64,000 nt of DNA. It comes from Clostridium saccharobutylicum DSM 13864. Lineage in GTDB: Bacteria; Bacillota; Clostridia; Clostridiales; Clostridiaceae. The stretch lies in NCBI RefSeq assembly GCF_000473995.1, contig NC_022571.1:477501-541500 (forward strand), in the 5' to 3' direction. The translations under genes and the position numbers were made by a program. The notes beneath the pieces were generated by a model that saw only the letters and a program-made list of their open reading frames with translations, had not been told where the DNA came from and did not search any database. This document shows, piece by piece, positions 28,749-37,500 of this stretch; position 1 is the stretch's first letter; each line of letters opens with the position of its first letter.

Positions 28749-28777
28749 TTGACAAATGAAAGGATAAGGGGTATAAT
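28749..28777 (+). promoter_or_regulatory. Sigma-A promoter P2 of veg
   Basis: A perfect consensus: TTGACA at 28749-28754, a 17 bp spacer, TATAAT at 28772-28777. With P1 it makes a tandem pair 25 bp before the veg start, fitting the strong vegetative expression known for veg in Bacillus. Confidence 0.85.
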
Positions 28778-28801
28778 TTAAATTGGAAAGAGGGTGTTTA
28801 T

Positions 28802-29044
28802 ATGGAAAAAGTAAAAACTATTGCTTCCATTAAGAATGATATACAGAGACACGTAGGAGAAAAGGTTACACTTAAAGCTAATGGTGGAAGAAAAAAGATT
28901 TTAGTTAATGATGGAATTATAGACAGTGTTTATCCAAGTATTTTTGTTATAAGGTTAAAAAATGACACCCAAAGGACTGTGACTTATAGTTATTCAGATG
29001 TATTAACAAAGACTGTACAATTGGTATTCCCAGCTAGAATATAA
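28802..29044 (+). CDS. veg: Veg family protein
   Basis: An 80-residue Veg family protein, small, basic and beta-rich, highly expressed in growing Firmicutes and linked in Bacillus subtilis to biofilm regulation and spore outgrowth. Conserved text includes IKNDIQRHVGEKVTLKANGG and the late RTVTYSYSDVLTKTVQL. AGAGGGTG precedes the ATG. It is monocistronic, with two consensus promoters and an intrinsic terminator directly after the stop. The biochemical function is not established. Confidence 0.92.
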   Translation: MEKVKTIASIKNDIQRHVGEKVTLKANGGRKKILVNDGIIDSVYPSIFVIRLKNDTQRTVTYSYSDVLTKTVQLVFPARI

Positions 29045-29070
29045 ACTTCGACATGATCGAAGTTTTTTTT
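29045..29070 (+). terminator. Intrinsic terminator of veg
   Basis: ACTTCGA (29045-29051) and TCGAAGT (29057-29063) form a 7 bp stem with a five-base loop, then seven T residues. It begins at the base after the stop codon. Confidence 0.92.
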
Positions 29071-29165
29071 ATCTCTATAAATTATAATAAAGTAAAATTT
29101 GCTGATAATTTTTTAAAGTAGTAGAAATACATGGTTTACCGAGAAGTTTTTGTCTATTTTTAAAA

Positions 29166-29254
29166 ATAAAAAAGAAAGATGGTGGGTTTCCATCTTTCAA
29201 CTATGGTATAAAAGGGTATTGAGAATTTATGAGAGGTTATATGGTCAATAACCA
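29166..29254 (-). ncRNA. Candidate small RNA on the minus strand between veg and sipL
   Basis: Read on the minus strand, TTGACA (29289-29284), a 17 bp spacer and TAATAT (29266-29261) form a good sigma-A promoter. A transcript starting near 29254 would be about 90 nt. It would hold a 5' hairpin GGTTAT/ATAACC, an unpaired CCUCUC stretch, and end in a 9 bp hairpin (GAAAGATGG with CCATCTTTC, 29198-29174) followed by TTTTTTATTTTT. No protein gene fits. The CCUCUC could pair with Shine-Dalgarno sequences as in other Firmicutes regulators; that is inference. Confidence 0.5.
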
Positions 29255-29260
29255 ATTACT

Positions 29261-29289
29261 ATATTACGACAAAATATAATGGTTGTCAA
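29261..29289 (-). promoter_or_regulatory. Sigma-A-type promoter of the candidate small RNA
   Basis: On the minus strand: TTGACA, 17 bp, TAATAT. It points away from sipL and toward veg. Confidence 0.55.
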
Positions 29290-29452
29290 TAAAAAAAACA
29301 AAAAAAATAAAAAAACTTTGAATATAGATATTATTCCACGAATTTTACGAATTTTTCACTAAAAAAGAATATTTAAATATTCTCTTATATATCATAAAGT
29401 TTAAGAGATGAGTATATAAATAGATAGTAGGAATTTTATGGGAGGTATAGAT

Positions 29453-31015
29453 ATGTCAGATATAGATGTTATAAAAGAAAATGTTCAGTTTGAACAATTA
29501 CTTAGGGAAAATAATTCCAATACTGTATTAAAAGAAGAATACTTAATTCCTGATACTCATCCAGATGTACAGATGATATTGACTGTTGAGGCTAGACCTA
29601 TGATAGTTAGTAAAGAATTAGTTGGAGATAAAATAGAACTAGAAGGAAAAGTTGAATATACAGTGTTATATTTAGCAAGAGAAGATGGATTAGTTGCAAA
29701 TTCAGTAAATTACACTCAAAAATTTACAAGTAATATTGACCTGAATCAAGGAGAACATAGGGTTATTTGTGAAGTAGAATGCAATGTGGAACATATTGAA
29801 GCTGCTATAATGAATGAAAGGAAAATATCAATTCAGGGTATAGTCACAATTGATTGGGAGCTATATAAGAGCAGTGAATTTGAATTTGTAAAAGATATTG
29901 AGGGTACTGAAGATGTGGAGATTTTAAAGAAAACAGAAACAATAAATAGAATAAGTGTAAATAAAGAGGTAGAGTTAAATGGTAAATCCATGATTAGAGT
30001 TCCTATGGATAAACCACAAATAAATAAGATATTAAATTGCTCATTATCATTGCATAAAAAAGAAATAAAAATTGCTGATGATAAGATTTATTTAGGTTGT
30101 TATTGCAAATTAAACATTTTATATAAAGGAGATGAGTCAAGAGATATAATTTGCCTGGAAGATGATGTTTATTTATCTCAGGAAGAAGAAGCCCCTGGAG
30201 TAACACCAGATATGATTCCTTTAGTTTATTATGAAATACTAAATGATGATATGATTCTTGAAGAAGATGATTTAGGAGAAGTAAGAATTATAAATAATGA
30301 ATTTATAGTTAAAGCTAACATAAAAATATTTTCAAGGGAAAATATTGATGTAGTTAAAGATGCATATTCACCTATGTGTTTACTTGGGTTGAAAAAGGAT
30401 GAATATGAGATTGGTATACTTCAAGGAACTAATACTTCAGAGTCAATTGTTAAAGATAACGTTCAATTAAAAGAAAATGATTTGAAGCCAGAACAAATTA
30501 TATCAGCGAATGCAACAATAATATTAACAGATAAGGAAGTTATAAAAGATAAAATTATTGTAGAGGGCATAATTAAAGCAGATATATTATACACAACGAC
30601 TGATGAAGAAAGATTTATATCTAATATTAAGGCTGAAATTCCATTTTCATCTGCGATTGATATTTCAGGTGCAGACGATAGAATGAAAGCTATAGTAAGG
30701 GCAAATTTAGAAAATTTAGATACTGCTATAGAGGGAAATACAATTGCAATAAAGGCAAATATAACATTGTCAGGAAAGATTCTTTATGAAATAACTAAGG
30801 AATTCATATCTGATGTAGTTGAAGAAGAAGGAGACAAGCCAGAAAAAAAGGCAAGTATAACTATTTATGTTGTAGGAGATGGTGATACTCTTTGGAACTT
30901 AGCAAAGAAATATAATACAACAGTTGGGGATTTGCTTAAAATAAATGAGATGGAGGATTCTGACGATATAGAAGTAGGGCAAAAACTGATAATTCCAGGA
31001 AGAGCGATATTTTAA
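29453..31015 (+). CDS. sipL: SPOCS-domain and LysM protein, SipL-like spore coat morphogenesis factor
   Basis: A 520-residue protein with repeated DUF3794/SPOCS domains (roughly 30-130, 165-275 and 300-410) and a C-terminal LysM domain (about 470-515, YVVGDGDTLWNLAKKY and VGQKLIIPG). This is the layout and length of SipL of Clostridioides difficile, which binds SpoIVA and tethers the coat to the forespore. Location near ispE and spoIIR also matches. ATG 29453 follows GGGAGGT; an in-frame ATG at 29438 lies upstream of that RBS. No clear mother-cell promoter was identified. An intrinsic terminator follows. Confidence 0.85.
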   Translation: MSDIDVIKENVQFEQLLRENNSNTVLKEEYLIPDTHPDVQMILTVEARPMIVSKELVGDKIELEGKVEYTVLYLAREDGLVANSVNYTQKFTSNIDLNQGEHRVICEVECNVEHIEAAIMNERKISIQGIVTIDWELYKSSEFEFVKDIEGTEDVEILKKTETINRISVNKEVELNGKSMIRVPMDKPQINKILNCSLSLHKKEIKIADDKIYLGCYCKLNILYKGDESRDIICLEDDVYLSQEEEAPGVTPDMIPLVYYEILNDDMILEEDDLGEVRIINNEFIVKANIKIFSRENIDVVKDAYSPMCLLGLKKDEYEIGILQGTNTSESIVKDNVQLKENDLKPEQIISANATIILTDKEVIKDKIIVEGIIKADILYTTTDEERFISNIKAEIPFSSAIDISGADDRMKAIVRANLENLDTAIEGNTIAIKANITLSGKILYEITKEFISDVVEEEGDKPEKKASITIYVVGDGDTLWNLAKKYNTTVGDLLKINEMEDSDDIEVGQKLIIPGRAIF

Positions 31016-31038
31016 AAATAAATAGTATGTATTCTATG

Positions 31039-31076
31039 CAGCCTAAGATGGTTATAAATCATCTTAGGCTGTTTTT
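31039..31076 (+). terminator. Intrinsic terminator of sipL
   Basis: CAGCCTAAGATG (31039-31050) pairs perfectly with 31060-31071 around nine bases; five T residues follow. Confidence 0.92.
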
Positions 31077-31165
31077 GTATAAATAAGGCATAATCAAAAA
31101 ATTAATTGAATAATTCTTTTATTTAGTGGAAACAATATGTAATACATGATATGAGGTGATACTAA

Positions 31166-32011
31166 TTGAAAGAAATTTTAAGTGGCAATTTAATAATTAT
31201 TGGAGGAGCTGAAGATAAAGAAAATAAGAAAGAAATTTTAAACAGAGTTTGTAATTCAATAGATAAAGATAAGGATATATTATTAGTTGCAACTATTGCT
31301 ACCGAATATCCAAAGGAAGCAGCAGCAAAATATAAAAAAGTTTTTAAGGAACTTGATGTTAAAAATATAAAAATATTAGATATTAGTAATAGGTTAGAAG
31401 CATTTGAACAATCGAATGCAGATTTAATAAAATCAGCATCTTTAATATTTTTCACAGGTGGAGATCAATTAAGAATAACAAGTTTGATTGGTGGCACCTC
31501 TGTTTATGATGCACTAAAGGAAGTTAGCCAAAAAGGAACTATTATTGTTGGAACTTCTGCAGGTGCGTCTGTAATGAGTGATACTATGATAGTACAAGGA
31601 GAGGACGAGGATTCACCAAGAAAATGTACATTAAAGATGGCTCCAGGTTTAGGGCTAATTAAAGATGTTATAATTGATCAGCATTTTGCTCAGAGAGGCA
31701 GAATTGGAAGATTGTTAACAGGAATTGCTCAAAATCCTGAAGTGTTAGGAATTGGTATAGATGAAAATACAGGAATAGTAGTAAATAAAGAAGGAATAAT
31801 AGAGGTTATAGGGGAAGGAGCAGTTTATTTTATTGATGGAAGCGCAATTACTCATACAAATGTTTCGGAATTATATGCAGATGAAATTTTAAGTATGCAT
31901 AATGTAAAATTGCATATCTTAACTGATGGAAACAGATTTGATCTTATAAAAAAGTCACCTTTTGAGGAGGAAAAATTTAGTCATGAAGATAGTTCAGAAG
32001 AGAATATATGA
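31166..32011 (+). CDS. cphB: Cyanophycinase
   Basis: A peptidase S51 family enzyme that splits the storage polymer cyanophycin into beta-Asp-Arg dipeptides. It has 281 residues and no signal peptide, so it acts on the internal store. The nucleophile elbow is GTSAGA with Ser 131. IIGGAEDKE near the start and FFTGGDQLRI near 95 are family motifs. Translation starts at TTG 31166, with GAGGTGAT correctly spaced before it; no ATG is available. Its last 29 bp overlap the start of cphA, so the degrading and synthesising enzymes are made from one transcript. Confidence 0.92.
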   Translation: MKEILSGNLIIIGGAEDKENKKEILNRVCNSIDKDKDILLVATIATEYPKEAAAKYKKVFKELDVKNIKILDISNRLEAFEQSNADLIKSASLIFFTGGDQLRITSLIGGTSVYDALKEVSQKGTIIVGTSAGASVMSDTMIVQGEDEDSPRKCTLKMAPGLGLIKDVIIDQHFAQRGRIGRLLTGIAQNPEVLGIGIDENTGIVVNKEGIIEVIGEGAVYFIDGSAITHTNVSELYADEILSMHNVKLHILTDGNRFDLIKKSPFEEEKFSHEDSSEENI

Positions 32012-34604
32012 AGGAAAGAATGTATATTCTTATAAAAAATGTATTAGAATCGATGTTGATTTAGAGGGATATTGTGAAATACCAAGTAACGAAATACCTA
32101 ATTTTAATTTCAATCTTATTAAAATTATACCAGAATTAAAAAAACATAGATGTGGAATTGATGAAGAAGGCGGCTTTGTTAAAAGACTTGAAACAGGAAC
32201 TTATTTAGCGCATATTTGTGAACATATAATCATAGCAATACAAAATACTTTAGGTATAGATGTTTCATATGGAAAAGCTAGAGAAATTGAAGATGACATG
32301 TATTACATTATTGTAGAATATGAATATAAAAATACAGCAATTGAAGTAGCTAATTTAGCTATAGATTTAATTAATTGTTTAATTAATCAAATTCCATTAA
32401 ACTTTCAAGAAAGAATATCAGTTATAAAAGAAACGTTAAGAAAAGAGGAAATTGGACCGAGCACAAAGGCAATTTGTGAAGCTGCTAAGGAATATAATCT
32501 TCCAGTGACACCTTTAGGGGATAGTGGAATTTATCAAATAGGTTATGGGAAAATGAGTAAGTTTATAGAAGCTACAATAGGAAATAAAACAGGATGTGTA
32601 GCTGTAGATATTTCTTGTGATAAACTATTAACAAAGAAATTGCTAGAAAGTCAGAATATACCTGTAGCACAAGGAAACAAGGTGCTTAATATAATTGGTG
32701 CTTTGAAAGAAGCTGAAGCTATAGGATACCCAGTAGTTCTTAAACCCCAATATGGAAGTAAAGGAAAAGATGTAATACTTAATATAGAAAATGAAAAGCA
32801 ATTAGTGAATTCATACACAGATTTAAGAAAAACTCAAAAAGATATTATTATAGAAAAGTATGCTAATGGCAAAGATTATAGAATATGTGTGGTAAACTAT
32901 AAAGTAGTAGCAGGTGCACTTAGAATTGCACCATTTGTGACTGGAAATGGAAAGGATAAATTAAGAACATTAATTAATATTCTTAATAACGATCCATTAA
33001 GAGGAGAAGATCATGAAAAACCATTAACAAAAATAAAAATTAATGAAGAATTGATTAGATGCATCATAAAGCAGGGGATGGATTTGGAATATATACCAGC
33101 AGATGGAAAGAAAATATTATTAAGAGAAAATGCAAACTTGTCAACAGGAGGCATGGCTATTGATTGCACAGACGAGATTTGTGAAGAAAACATAGAATAT
33201 TGCATAAATGCAGCTAAAACATTAGGATTAGATATATGTGGAGTGGATATTTGCTCAAATGATATTAGTGTTCCTATAAGCGAGAATAATGGAATTATAA
33301 TGGAAGTTAATGCAGCACCTGGAATAAGAATGCATCATTACCCTTCGAAAGGTAAAAAACATGATGTTGGAAAAGCAATACTTGAATCACTTTATGATGG
33401 AGAACCAAGTAGTATTCCTATAGTATCTATTACAGGTACAAATGGGAAAACAACAACTACTAGGCTAGTTAATCATGTTTTGAGAAGAATGGGATATAAT
33501 GTTGGAATGACATCAACTGATGGTATATATTTAAATGATAGGTGTATACACAGAGGAGACGATTCTGGTTTTAATAGTGCTAAAACAATATTATTAAATA
33601 GAGATGTTGATATAGCAGTTTTAGAAACGGCAAGAGGCGGATTGATAAGAAAGGGTTTAGCATATAACGTAGCAGATGTTGGCGTTATCACTAATATAAC
33701 TAATGATCATCTTGGATTAGATGGCATAAATTCGATGGAAGAACTAAGCTTTGTAAAATCATTAGTTGGAGAAGTTGTAAAGGAAGATGGTTTTGTTGTT
33801 ATAAATGCTGATGATAAATATAGTAAAACTATAATTAATAGATTTAAATGCGAGAAAATTTATTTTTCTAAATCAAAAAATAATGAATTAATACAACAAA
33901 ATATAAGGAATAATAAAATAGCGATTTTTATTGAAAATGATATGATGTGCGTAATTAATAATAACAGAAAATATGAGATACTTTCTGTTAAGAAGTTACC
34001 TGTATCTTACAATGGTATATTAGAATATAATATAGAAAATGCGATGGCTGCATGTGGAACTTTAATAGGATTAAAAGTAGATTATTGTATGATTTCTAAA
34101 GGATTGATGGATTTTCAATTAGATGATAAAGATAGTAATGGAAGATTCAATCAATATATGTACAATTCTAGAAGAGTTATTTTAGATTACGGACATAATA
34201 TTGAGGGATATAAATCGGTAATATCTTCATTGGAAAAGATAAAGGAAAAAAATAATATAATTGGAGTAATAGGTATACCAGGAGATAGACAAGATGATAT
34301 AGGGTATGAAATAGGAAAAATATGTGCTAATCACTTAGATAAAATAGTAATAAAAGAAGATAAAGATAGAAGAGGCAGAAAAATTGGTGAAGTTGCGTCT
34401 GTGTTGGAAAAATCTATATTAAAGAATAATAAAAATGCAAAGGTAAGCATATGTCTAGATGAAGTAGAGGCACTTAAACATGCTTTGAATATAAGTAACA
34501 AAAATGATATAATTGTTGTTTTCTTTGAAGATTTAAAAAGACTTACAGATTTTATTAAGAAGGAAAATGTACCTGAATGTGTAAGTGAAATTTATAATTT
34601 CTAA
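31983..34604 (+). CDS. cphA: Cyanophycin synthetase
   Basis: The enzyme builds cyanophycin (poly-Asp backbone with Arg side chains) from Asp, Arg and ATP. The 873 residues show an N-terminal domain (1-160), an ATP-grasp domain (about 210-470, with YPVVLKPQYGSKGKDV and MEVNAAPGIRMH), and a Mur-ligase-like domain with the P-loop GTNGKTT at 485-491. These match the CphA1 layout. ATG 31983 follows GAGGAGG and overlaps cphB. With cphB it forms a complete synthesis and degradation pair, here lying between sipL and spoIIR. Cyanophycin as a sporulation nitrogen reserve is an attractive but unproved idea. Confidence 0.94.
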   Translation: MKIVQKRIYEGKNVYSYKKCIRIDVDLEGYCEIPSNEIPNFNFNLIKIIPELKKHRCGIDEEGGFVKRLETGTYLAHICEHIIIAIQNTLGIDVSYGKAREIEDDMYYIIVEYEYKNTAIEVANLAIDLINCLINQIPLNFQERISVIKETLRKEEIGPSTKAICEAAKEYNLPVTPLGDSGIYQIGYGKMSKFIEATIGNKTGCVAVDISCDKLLTKKLLESQNIPVAQGNKVLNIIGALKEAEAIGYPVVLKPQYGSKGKDVILNIENEKQLVNSYTDLRKTQKDIIIEKYANGKDYRICVVNYKVVAGALRIAPFVTGNGKDKLRTLINILNNDPLRGEDHEKPLTKIKINEELIRCIIKQGMDLEYIPADGKKILLRENANLSTGGMAIDCTDEICEENIEYCINAAKTLGLDICGVDICSNDISVPISENNGIIMEVNAAPGIRMHHYPSKGKKHDVGKAILESLYDGEPSSIPIVSITGTNGKTTTTRLVNHVLRRMGYNVGMTSTDGIYLNDRCIHRGDDSGFNSAKTILLNRDVDIAVLETARGGLIRKGLAYNVADVGVITNITNDHLGLDGINSMEELSFVKSLVGEVVKEDGFVVINADDKYSKTIINRFKCEKIYFSKSKNNELIQQNIRNNKIAIFIENDMMCVINNNRKYEILSVKKLPVSYNGILEYNIENAMAACGTLIGLKVDYCMISKGLMDFQLDDKDSNGRFNQYMYNSRRVILDYGHNIEGYKSVISSLEKIKEKNNIIGVIGIPGDRQDDIGYEIGKICANHLDKIVIKEDKDRRGRKIGEVASVLEKSILKNNKNAKVSICLDEVEALKHALNISNKNDIIVVFFEDLKRLTDFIKKENVPECVSEIYNF

Positions 34605-34700
34605 AAATATAATATAAACCTTTTATCAACAACTTAATTAGACAGGATTTTTCACCTATGATAAAATGTTATTAAAATGTGAAGAAAGGATAAATAAAAG

Positions 34701-35543
34701 ATGAAAATTAAGGCTTATGCCAAAATAAATATTGCCTTAGATGTTGTTGGGAAAAGGGATGATGGGTATCATTTATTAAAAATGATAATGCAAACTATAG
34801 ATTTATATGACATAATTGATATTGAGAAAACTCAATCAGGAATTGAGATGAAGTGCAATAAACATTATGTACCAACAGATGAAAGAAATTTAGCATATAA
34901 AGCTGCAAAATTATTTAAAGATACTTATTCTATACAAGATGGTGTATATATTAATTTAATAAAAAATATTCCTGTTTCAGCAGGGCTTGCTGGTGGAAGT
35001 ACGGATGCAGCAGCTGTTTTGAAGATTATGAATAAAATGTTTAATGTAAATGCATCGGATAATGAATTGAAAGCTTTAGGATTAAAGTTAGGGGCTGATG
35101 TTCCATATTGCATTAATGGTGGAACTGCATTATGCGAGGGGATAGGAGAAAAGATTACTCAATTAAAACCTTTTAAAGATAAGATTGTAGTTTTAATTAA
35201 GCCTTCTTTTGGAGTATCAACTAAAGAAGTATATAAATCATTTGATTTATCTAAAGTTGTTTTTCATCCAAGAATAGAAGAATTAATGGAAAACATGGCA
35301 AATGATAATCTTTATTTTGTAGCAAATAATATGAAGAATTTATTAGAAAATGTAACTTTAAAGAAGCATAAGATTATAGCTAATATTAAAGATGAGGTTA
35401 AATCAAAAGGTTGCATTGGCACTATGATGAGTGGAAGTGGGGCAACTGTGTTTGCATTTTTTGATGATATGTTAAAAGCTCAGAATTGCTATGATAATAT
35501 GAAGAGAGATTATAAAGATGTATTTATAACTAGAACAATTTAA
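34701..35543 (+). CDS. ispE: 4-diphosphocytidyl-2-C-methyl-D-erythritol kinase
   Basis: IspE phosphorylates CDP-methylerythritol, the fourth step of the MEP isoprenoid pathway, in the cytoplasm. The 280 residues match the family. The GHMP kinase glycine-rich loop is PVSAGLAGGSTDAAA near 93-107. The N-terminus AYAKINIALDVVGKRDDGYH and the C-terminal MMSGSGATVFAF are also diagnostic. AGAAAGGA precedes the ATG. The gap to spoIIR is only 63 bp, so readthrough into it is expected. Other MEP genes are not in the window. Confidence 0.95.
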   Translation: MKIKAYAKINIALDVVGKRDDGYHLLKMIMQTIDLYDIIDIEKTQSGIEMKCNKHYVPTDERNLAYKAAKLFKDTYSIQDGVYINLIKNIPVSAGLAGGSTDAAAVLKIMNKMFNVNASDNELKALGLKLGADVPYCINGGTALCEGIGEKITQLKPFKDKIVVLIKPSFGVSTKEVYKSFDLSKVVFHPRIEELMENMANDNLYFVANNMKNLLENVTLKKHKIIANIKDEVKSKGCIGTMMSGSGATVFAFFDDMLKAQNCYDNMKRDYKDVFITRTI

Positions 35544-35555
35544 TTTTATTTGAAT

Positions 35556-35583
35556 GTATAAAAAGCCTCCAAGTGGTAATAAT
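35556..35583 (+). promoter_or_regulatory. Candidate sigma-F promoter of spoIIR
   Basis: GTATA (35556-35560) and GGTAATAAT (35575-35583), 14 bp apart, match the forespore sigma-F pattern known from Bacillus (GYATA ... GGNNANANT), with spacing at the short end. SpoIIR is a sigma-F target in Bacillus. Transcription would start near 35590. Confidence 0.55.
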
Positions 35584-35602
35584 TTTAGCTACAAGGGGGC
35601 TT
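35563..35602 (+). promoter_or_regulatory. Hairpin covering the spoIIR ribosome-binding site
   Basis: AAGCCTCC (35563-35570) pairs with GGGGGCTT (35595-35602) over 8 bp with one G-U; an inner GTGG pairs with CTAC. The right arm contains the AGGGGG used as RBS by spoIIR. No T-run follows, so it is not a typical terminator. Transcripts from upstream would hide the RBS, whereas those from the predicted sigma-F start would lack the left arm. Confidence 0.5.
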
Positions 35603-35606
35603 AGTT

Positions 35607-36368
35607 ATGAAAAAAAGTATTAAATTAAAAAGTTTAGTGTATATAGGATTGGTTATAATTAGCACAACTGTATTGACAGGATGTTTTGAAAGTAGTCAAG
35701 ATGTGGACAAGGGATATAGTATTAATCAGTTAGTTAATACTACTAAAAGTGAAAACAAAACTCGAGTACTTAATTATGATGAAGTAAAAGATTCATTAAT
35801 CAGATTTCACGTTATTGCCAATAGTGATAGTGAGGAAGATCAAAATTTAAAAATAGAAGTAAAAAATAGAGTTATAGATTATCTATATCCATATTTAAAT
35901 GAATCTAAATCCATAGAACAATCAAGACAAATAATAAAAGATAACATGAATGAAGTGAAAAATATTGCAGAAGATGTAATAAAGAGAAACAATTATAATT
36001 ATGATGTTAAACTTGAATTATCAAGAGAAAATTTTCCAGATAAGTCTTATGGAAATATCACTTTACCACAAGGAAATTATGAAGCATTTAGAATAATAAT
36101 AGGAAGTGGAGAAGGCAAGAATTGGTGGTGTGTTATGTTTCCACCATTATGTTTCGTAGATGAGTCAAAGGCAGAAGTGGAATATGATAAAGTTGAAAAT
36201 AGAATAAAATCCAACAATGATGATTCTAACAATAAAAAGGATAATGCATCTCCAGCTAAATCTCAAGAAGTTACAAATGATGGAGAAGAATCTAATAAAC
36301 AAAATAATAAAAACAATATACAAATAAAGTTTAAAGTAGTAGAAACTATAAAGAATTTATTTAACTAG
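35607..36368 (+). CDS. spoIIR: Stage II sporulation protein R
   Basis: SpoIIR is the forespore signal, secreted across the septum, that triggers SpoIIGA to activate pro-sigma-E. The conserved core HVIANSDSEEDQNLKIEVKN and the WWCVMFPPLCFVD motif are present in the 253-residue protein. The N-terminal signal ends in TVLTGC, a lipobox, suggesting a lipoprotein form. After about residue 195 there is an Asn/Lys/Ser-rich low-complexity tail of roughly 40 residues, which ends with a more hydrophobic segment. AAGGGGG is the RBS, within a hairpin. A sigma-F-type promoter lies upstream. Confidence 0.94.
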   Translation: MKKSIKLKSLVYIGLVIISTTVLTGCFESSQDVDKGYSINQLVNTTKSENKTRVLNYDEVKDSLIRFHVIANSDSEEDQNLKIEVKNRVIDYLYPYLNESKSIEQSRQIIKDNMNEVKNIAEDVIKRNNYNYDVKLELSRENFPDKSYGNITLPQGNYEAFRIIIGSGEGKNWWCVMFPPLCFVDESKAEVEYDKVENRIKSNNDDSNNKKDNASPAKSQEVTNDGEESNKQNNKNNIQIKFKVVETIKNLFN

Positions 36369-36378
36369 GAGGATAAAA

Positions 36379-37368
36379 ATGACAAGAGCATTAGCTATGA
36401 TTTCAGGAGGACTAGATAGTATATTAGCAGCAAAGTTAATAAAAGAACAAGGTATAGAAGTAATAGGAATATGTTTTAGATCATATTTTTTTAATGAAGA
36501 AAATGCGAAAAGAATGACAAAACAAATTGGAATAAGATTAGAAGTTGTTGATTTTTCTAAGGAACATTTTGAAATGGTTAAAAATCCAAACCATGGTTGG
36601 GGTAAGAACATGAATCCATGTATAGATTGTCATGCAATGATGATGAGATATTCAGGAGAGTTGCTTAAAAAATTTGATGCTGATTTTATTATAACAGGTG
36701 AAGTTTTAAATCAAAGACCAATGTCACAAAATAGATCAGCATTAGATGTAGTAAAAAAACAATCAGGATTTAGTGATAAGATTTTAAGACCATTATGTGC
36801 AAAAAATTTAAAGGAAACACAAATGGAGATTGATGGATTAGTTGATAGAGAAAAAATGTTAGATATTTCTGGAAGAAATAGAAAGCCTCAAATGGCATTA
36901 GCTGAAAAATGGGGAATAAAAGATTATCCATCACCAGCTGGAGGCTGTAAACTAACAGAGCCTAACTATTCTATAAGATTAAAAGAAATTATAGATAGAA
37001 AAGGAGATGTTACAGAGAAAGATCTAAATTTATTAAGATATGGAAGACATTTTGTAACTGAAAATAATACTAAGATAATAGTATCTAGAACAAGTGAAGA
37101 AGGACAATATATAAAACAATTAATAAGTAAAAATGATTTGATGTTTTTAACTACTAAATTTAATGGTGCAATGGTTATAATACCAGAAGGAAATACACCG
37201 AATGAAGAGGATATAACATTAGCATGCAGACTTGCAGTCAGATACAGTAAAGGTAAAGATGAAGAGTTGGTTGAAGTTAAATACGGACAAGTTTCAACTA
37301 ATTTCAATAATAAGAAAATAGTTAATTCAATAACACAAGAAGAATTAGATAAATATAATATAAATTAA
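36379..37368 (+). CDS. PP-loop ATPase plus DUF814/NFACT-R domain, tRNA thiolation-type
   Basis: The 329-residue protein starts with the PP-loop SGGLDS at residues 9-14 and reads like the N-terminal part of a tRNA 2-thiouridine (MnmA/ThiI-like) synthase, with PCIDCH near 80 and SPAGGCKLTE near 195. The C-terminal part (about 215-320) resembles the NFACT-R/DUF814 domain, with LLRYGRHF. The role is probably sulfur transfer or another adenylation on tRNA, but the exact modification is not known. AGGAGG precedes the ATG, 10 bp after spoIIR, so it can be co-transcribed with it. Confidence 0.8.
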   Translation: MTRALAMISGGLDSILAAKLIKEQGIEVIGICFRSYFFNEENAKRMTKQIGIRLEVVDFSKEHFEMVKNPNHGWGKNMNPCIDCHAMMMRYSGELLKKFDADFIITGEVLNQRPMSQNRSALDVVKKQSGFSDKILRPLCAKNLKETQMEIDGLVDREKMLDISGRNRKPQMALAEKWGIKDYPSPAGGCKLTEPNYSIRLKEIIDRKGDVTEKDLNLLRYGRHFVTENNTKIIVSRTSEEGQYIKQLISKNDLMFLTTKFNGAMVIIPEGNTPNEEDITLACRLAVRYSKGKDEELVEVKYGQVSTNFNNKKIVNSITQEELDKYNIN

Positions 37369-37500
37369 TATTATTTATATATAATGTGTAATTTAATATA
37401 AAAATAATTGAAACTAAGGTGAGTAGTAATAAATTAAATTTTACGGAAAAATTAAAATTGCAATATATAGAAATATTAATGATAAAGTTGGAGGAAGGTA

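Noticed and set aside
28471-28755. 94-codon minus-strand frame upstream of veg
   Set aside because: Phe/Ile/Asn-rich translation of A+T-rich promoter DNA, opposite the two veg promoters, without a ribosome site.
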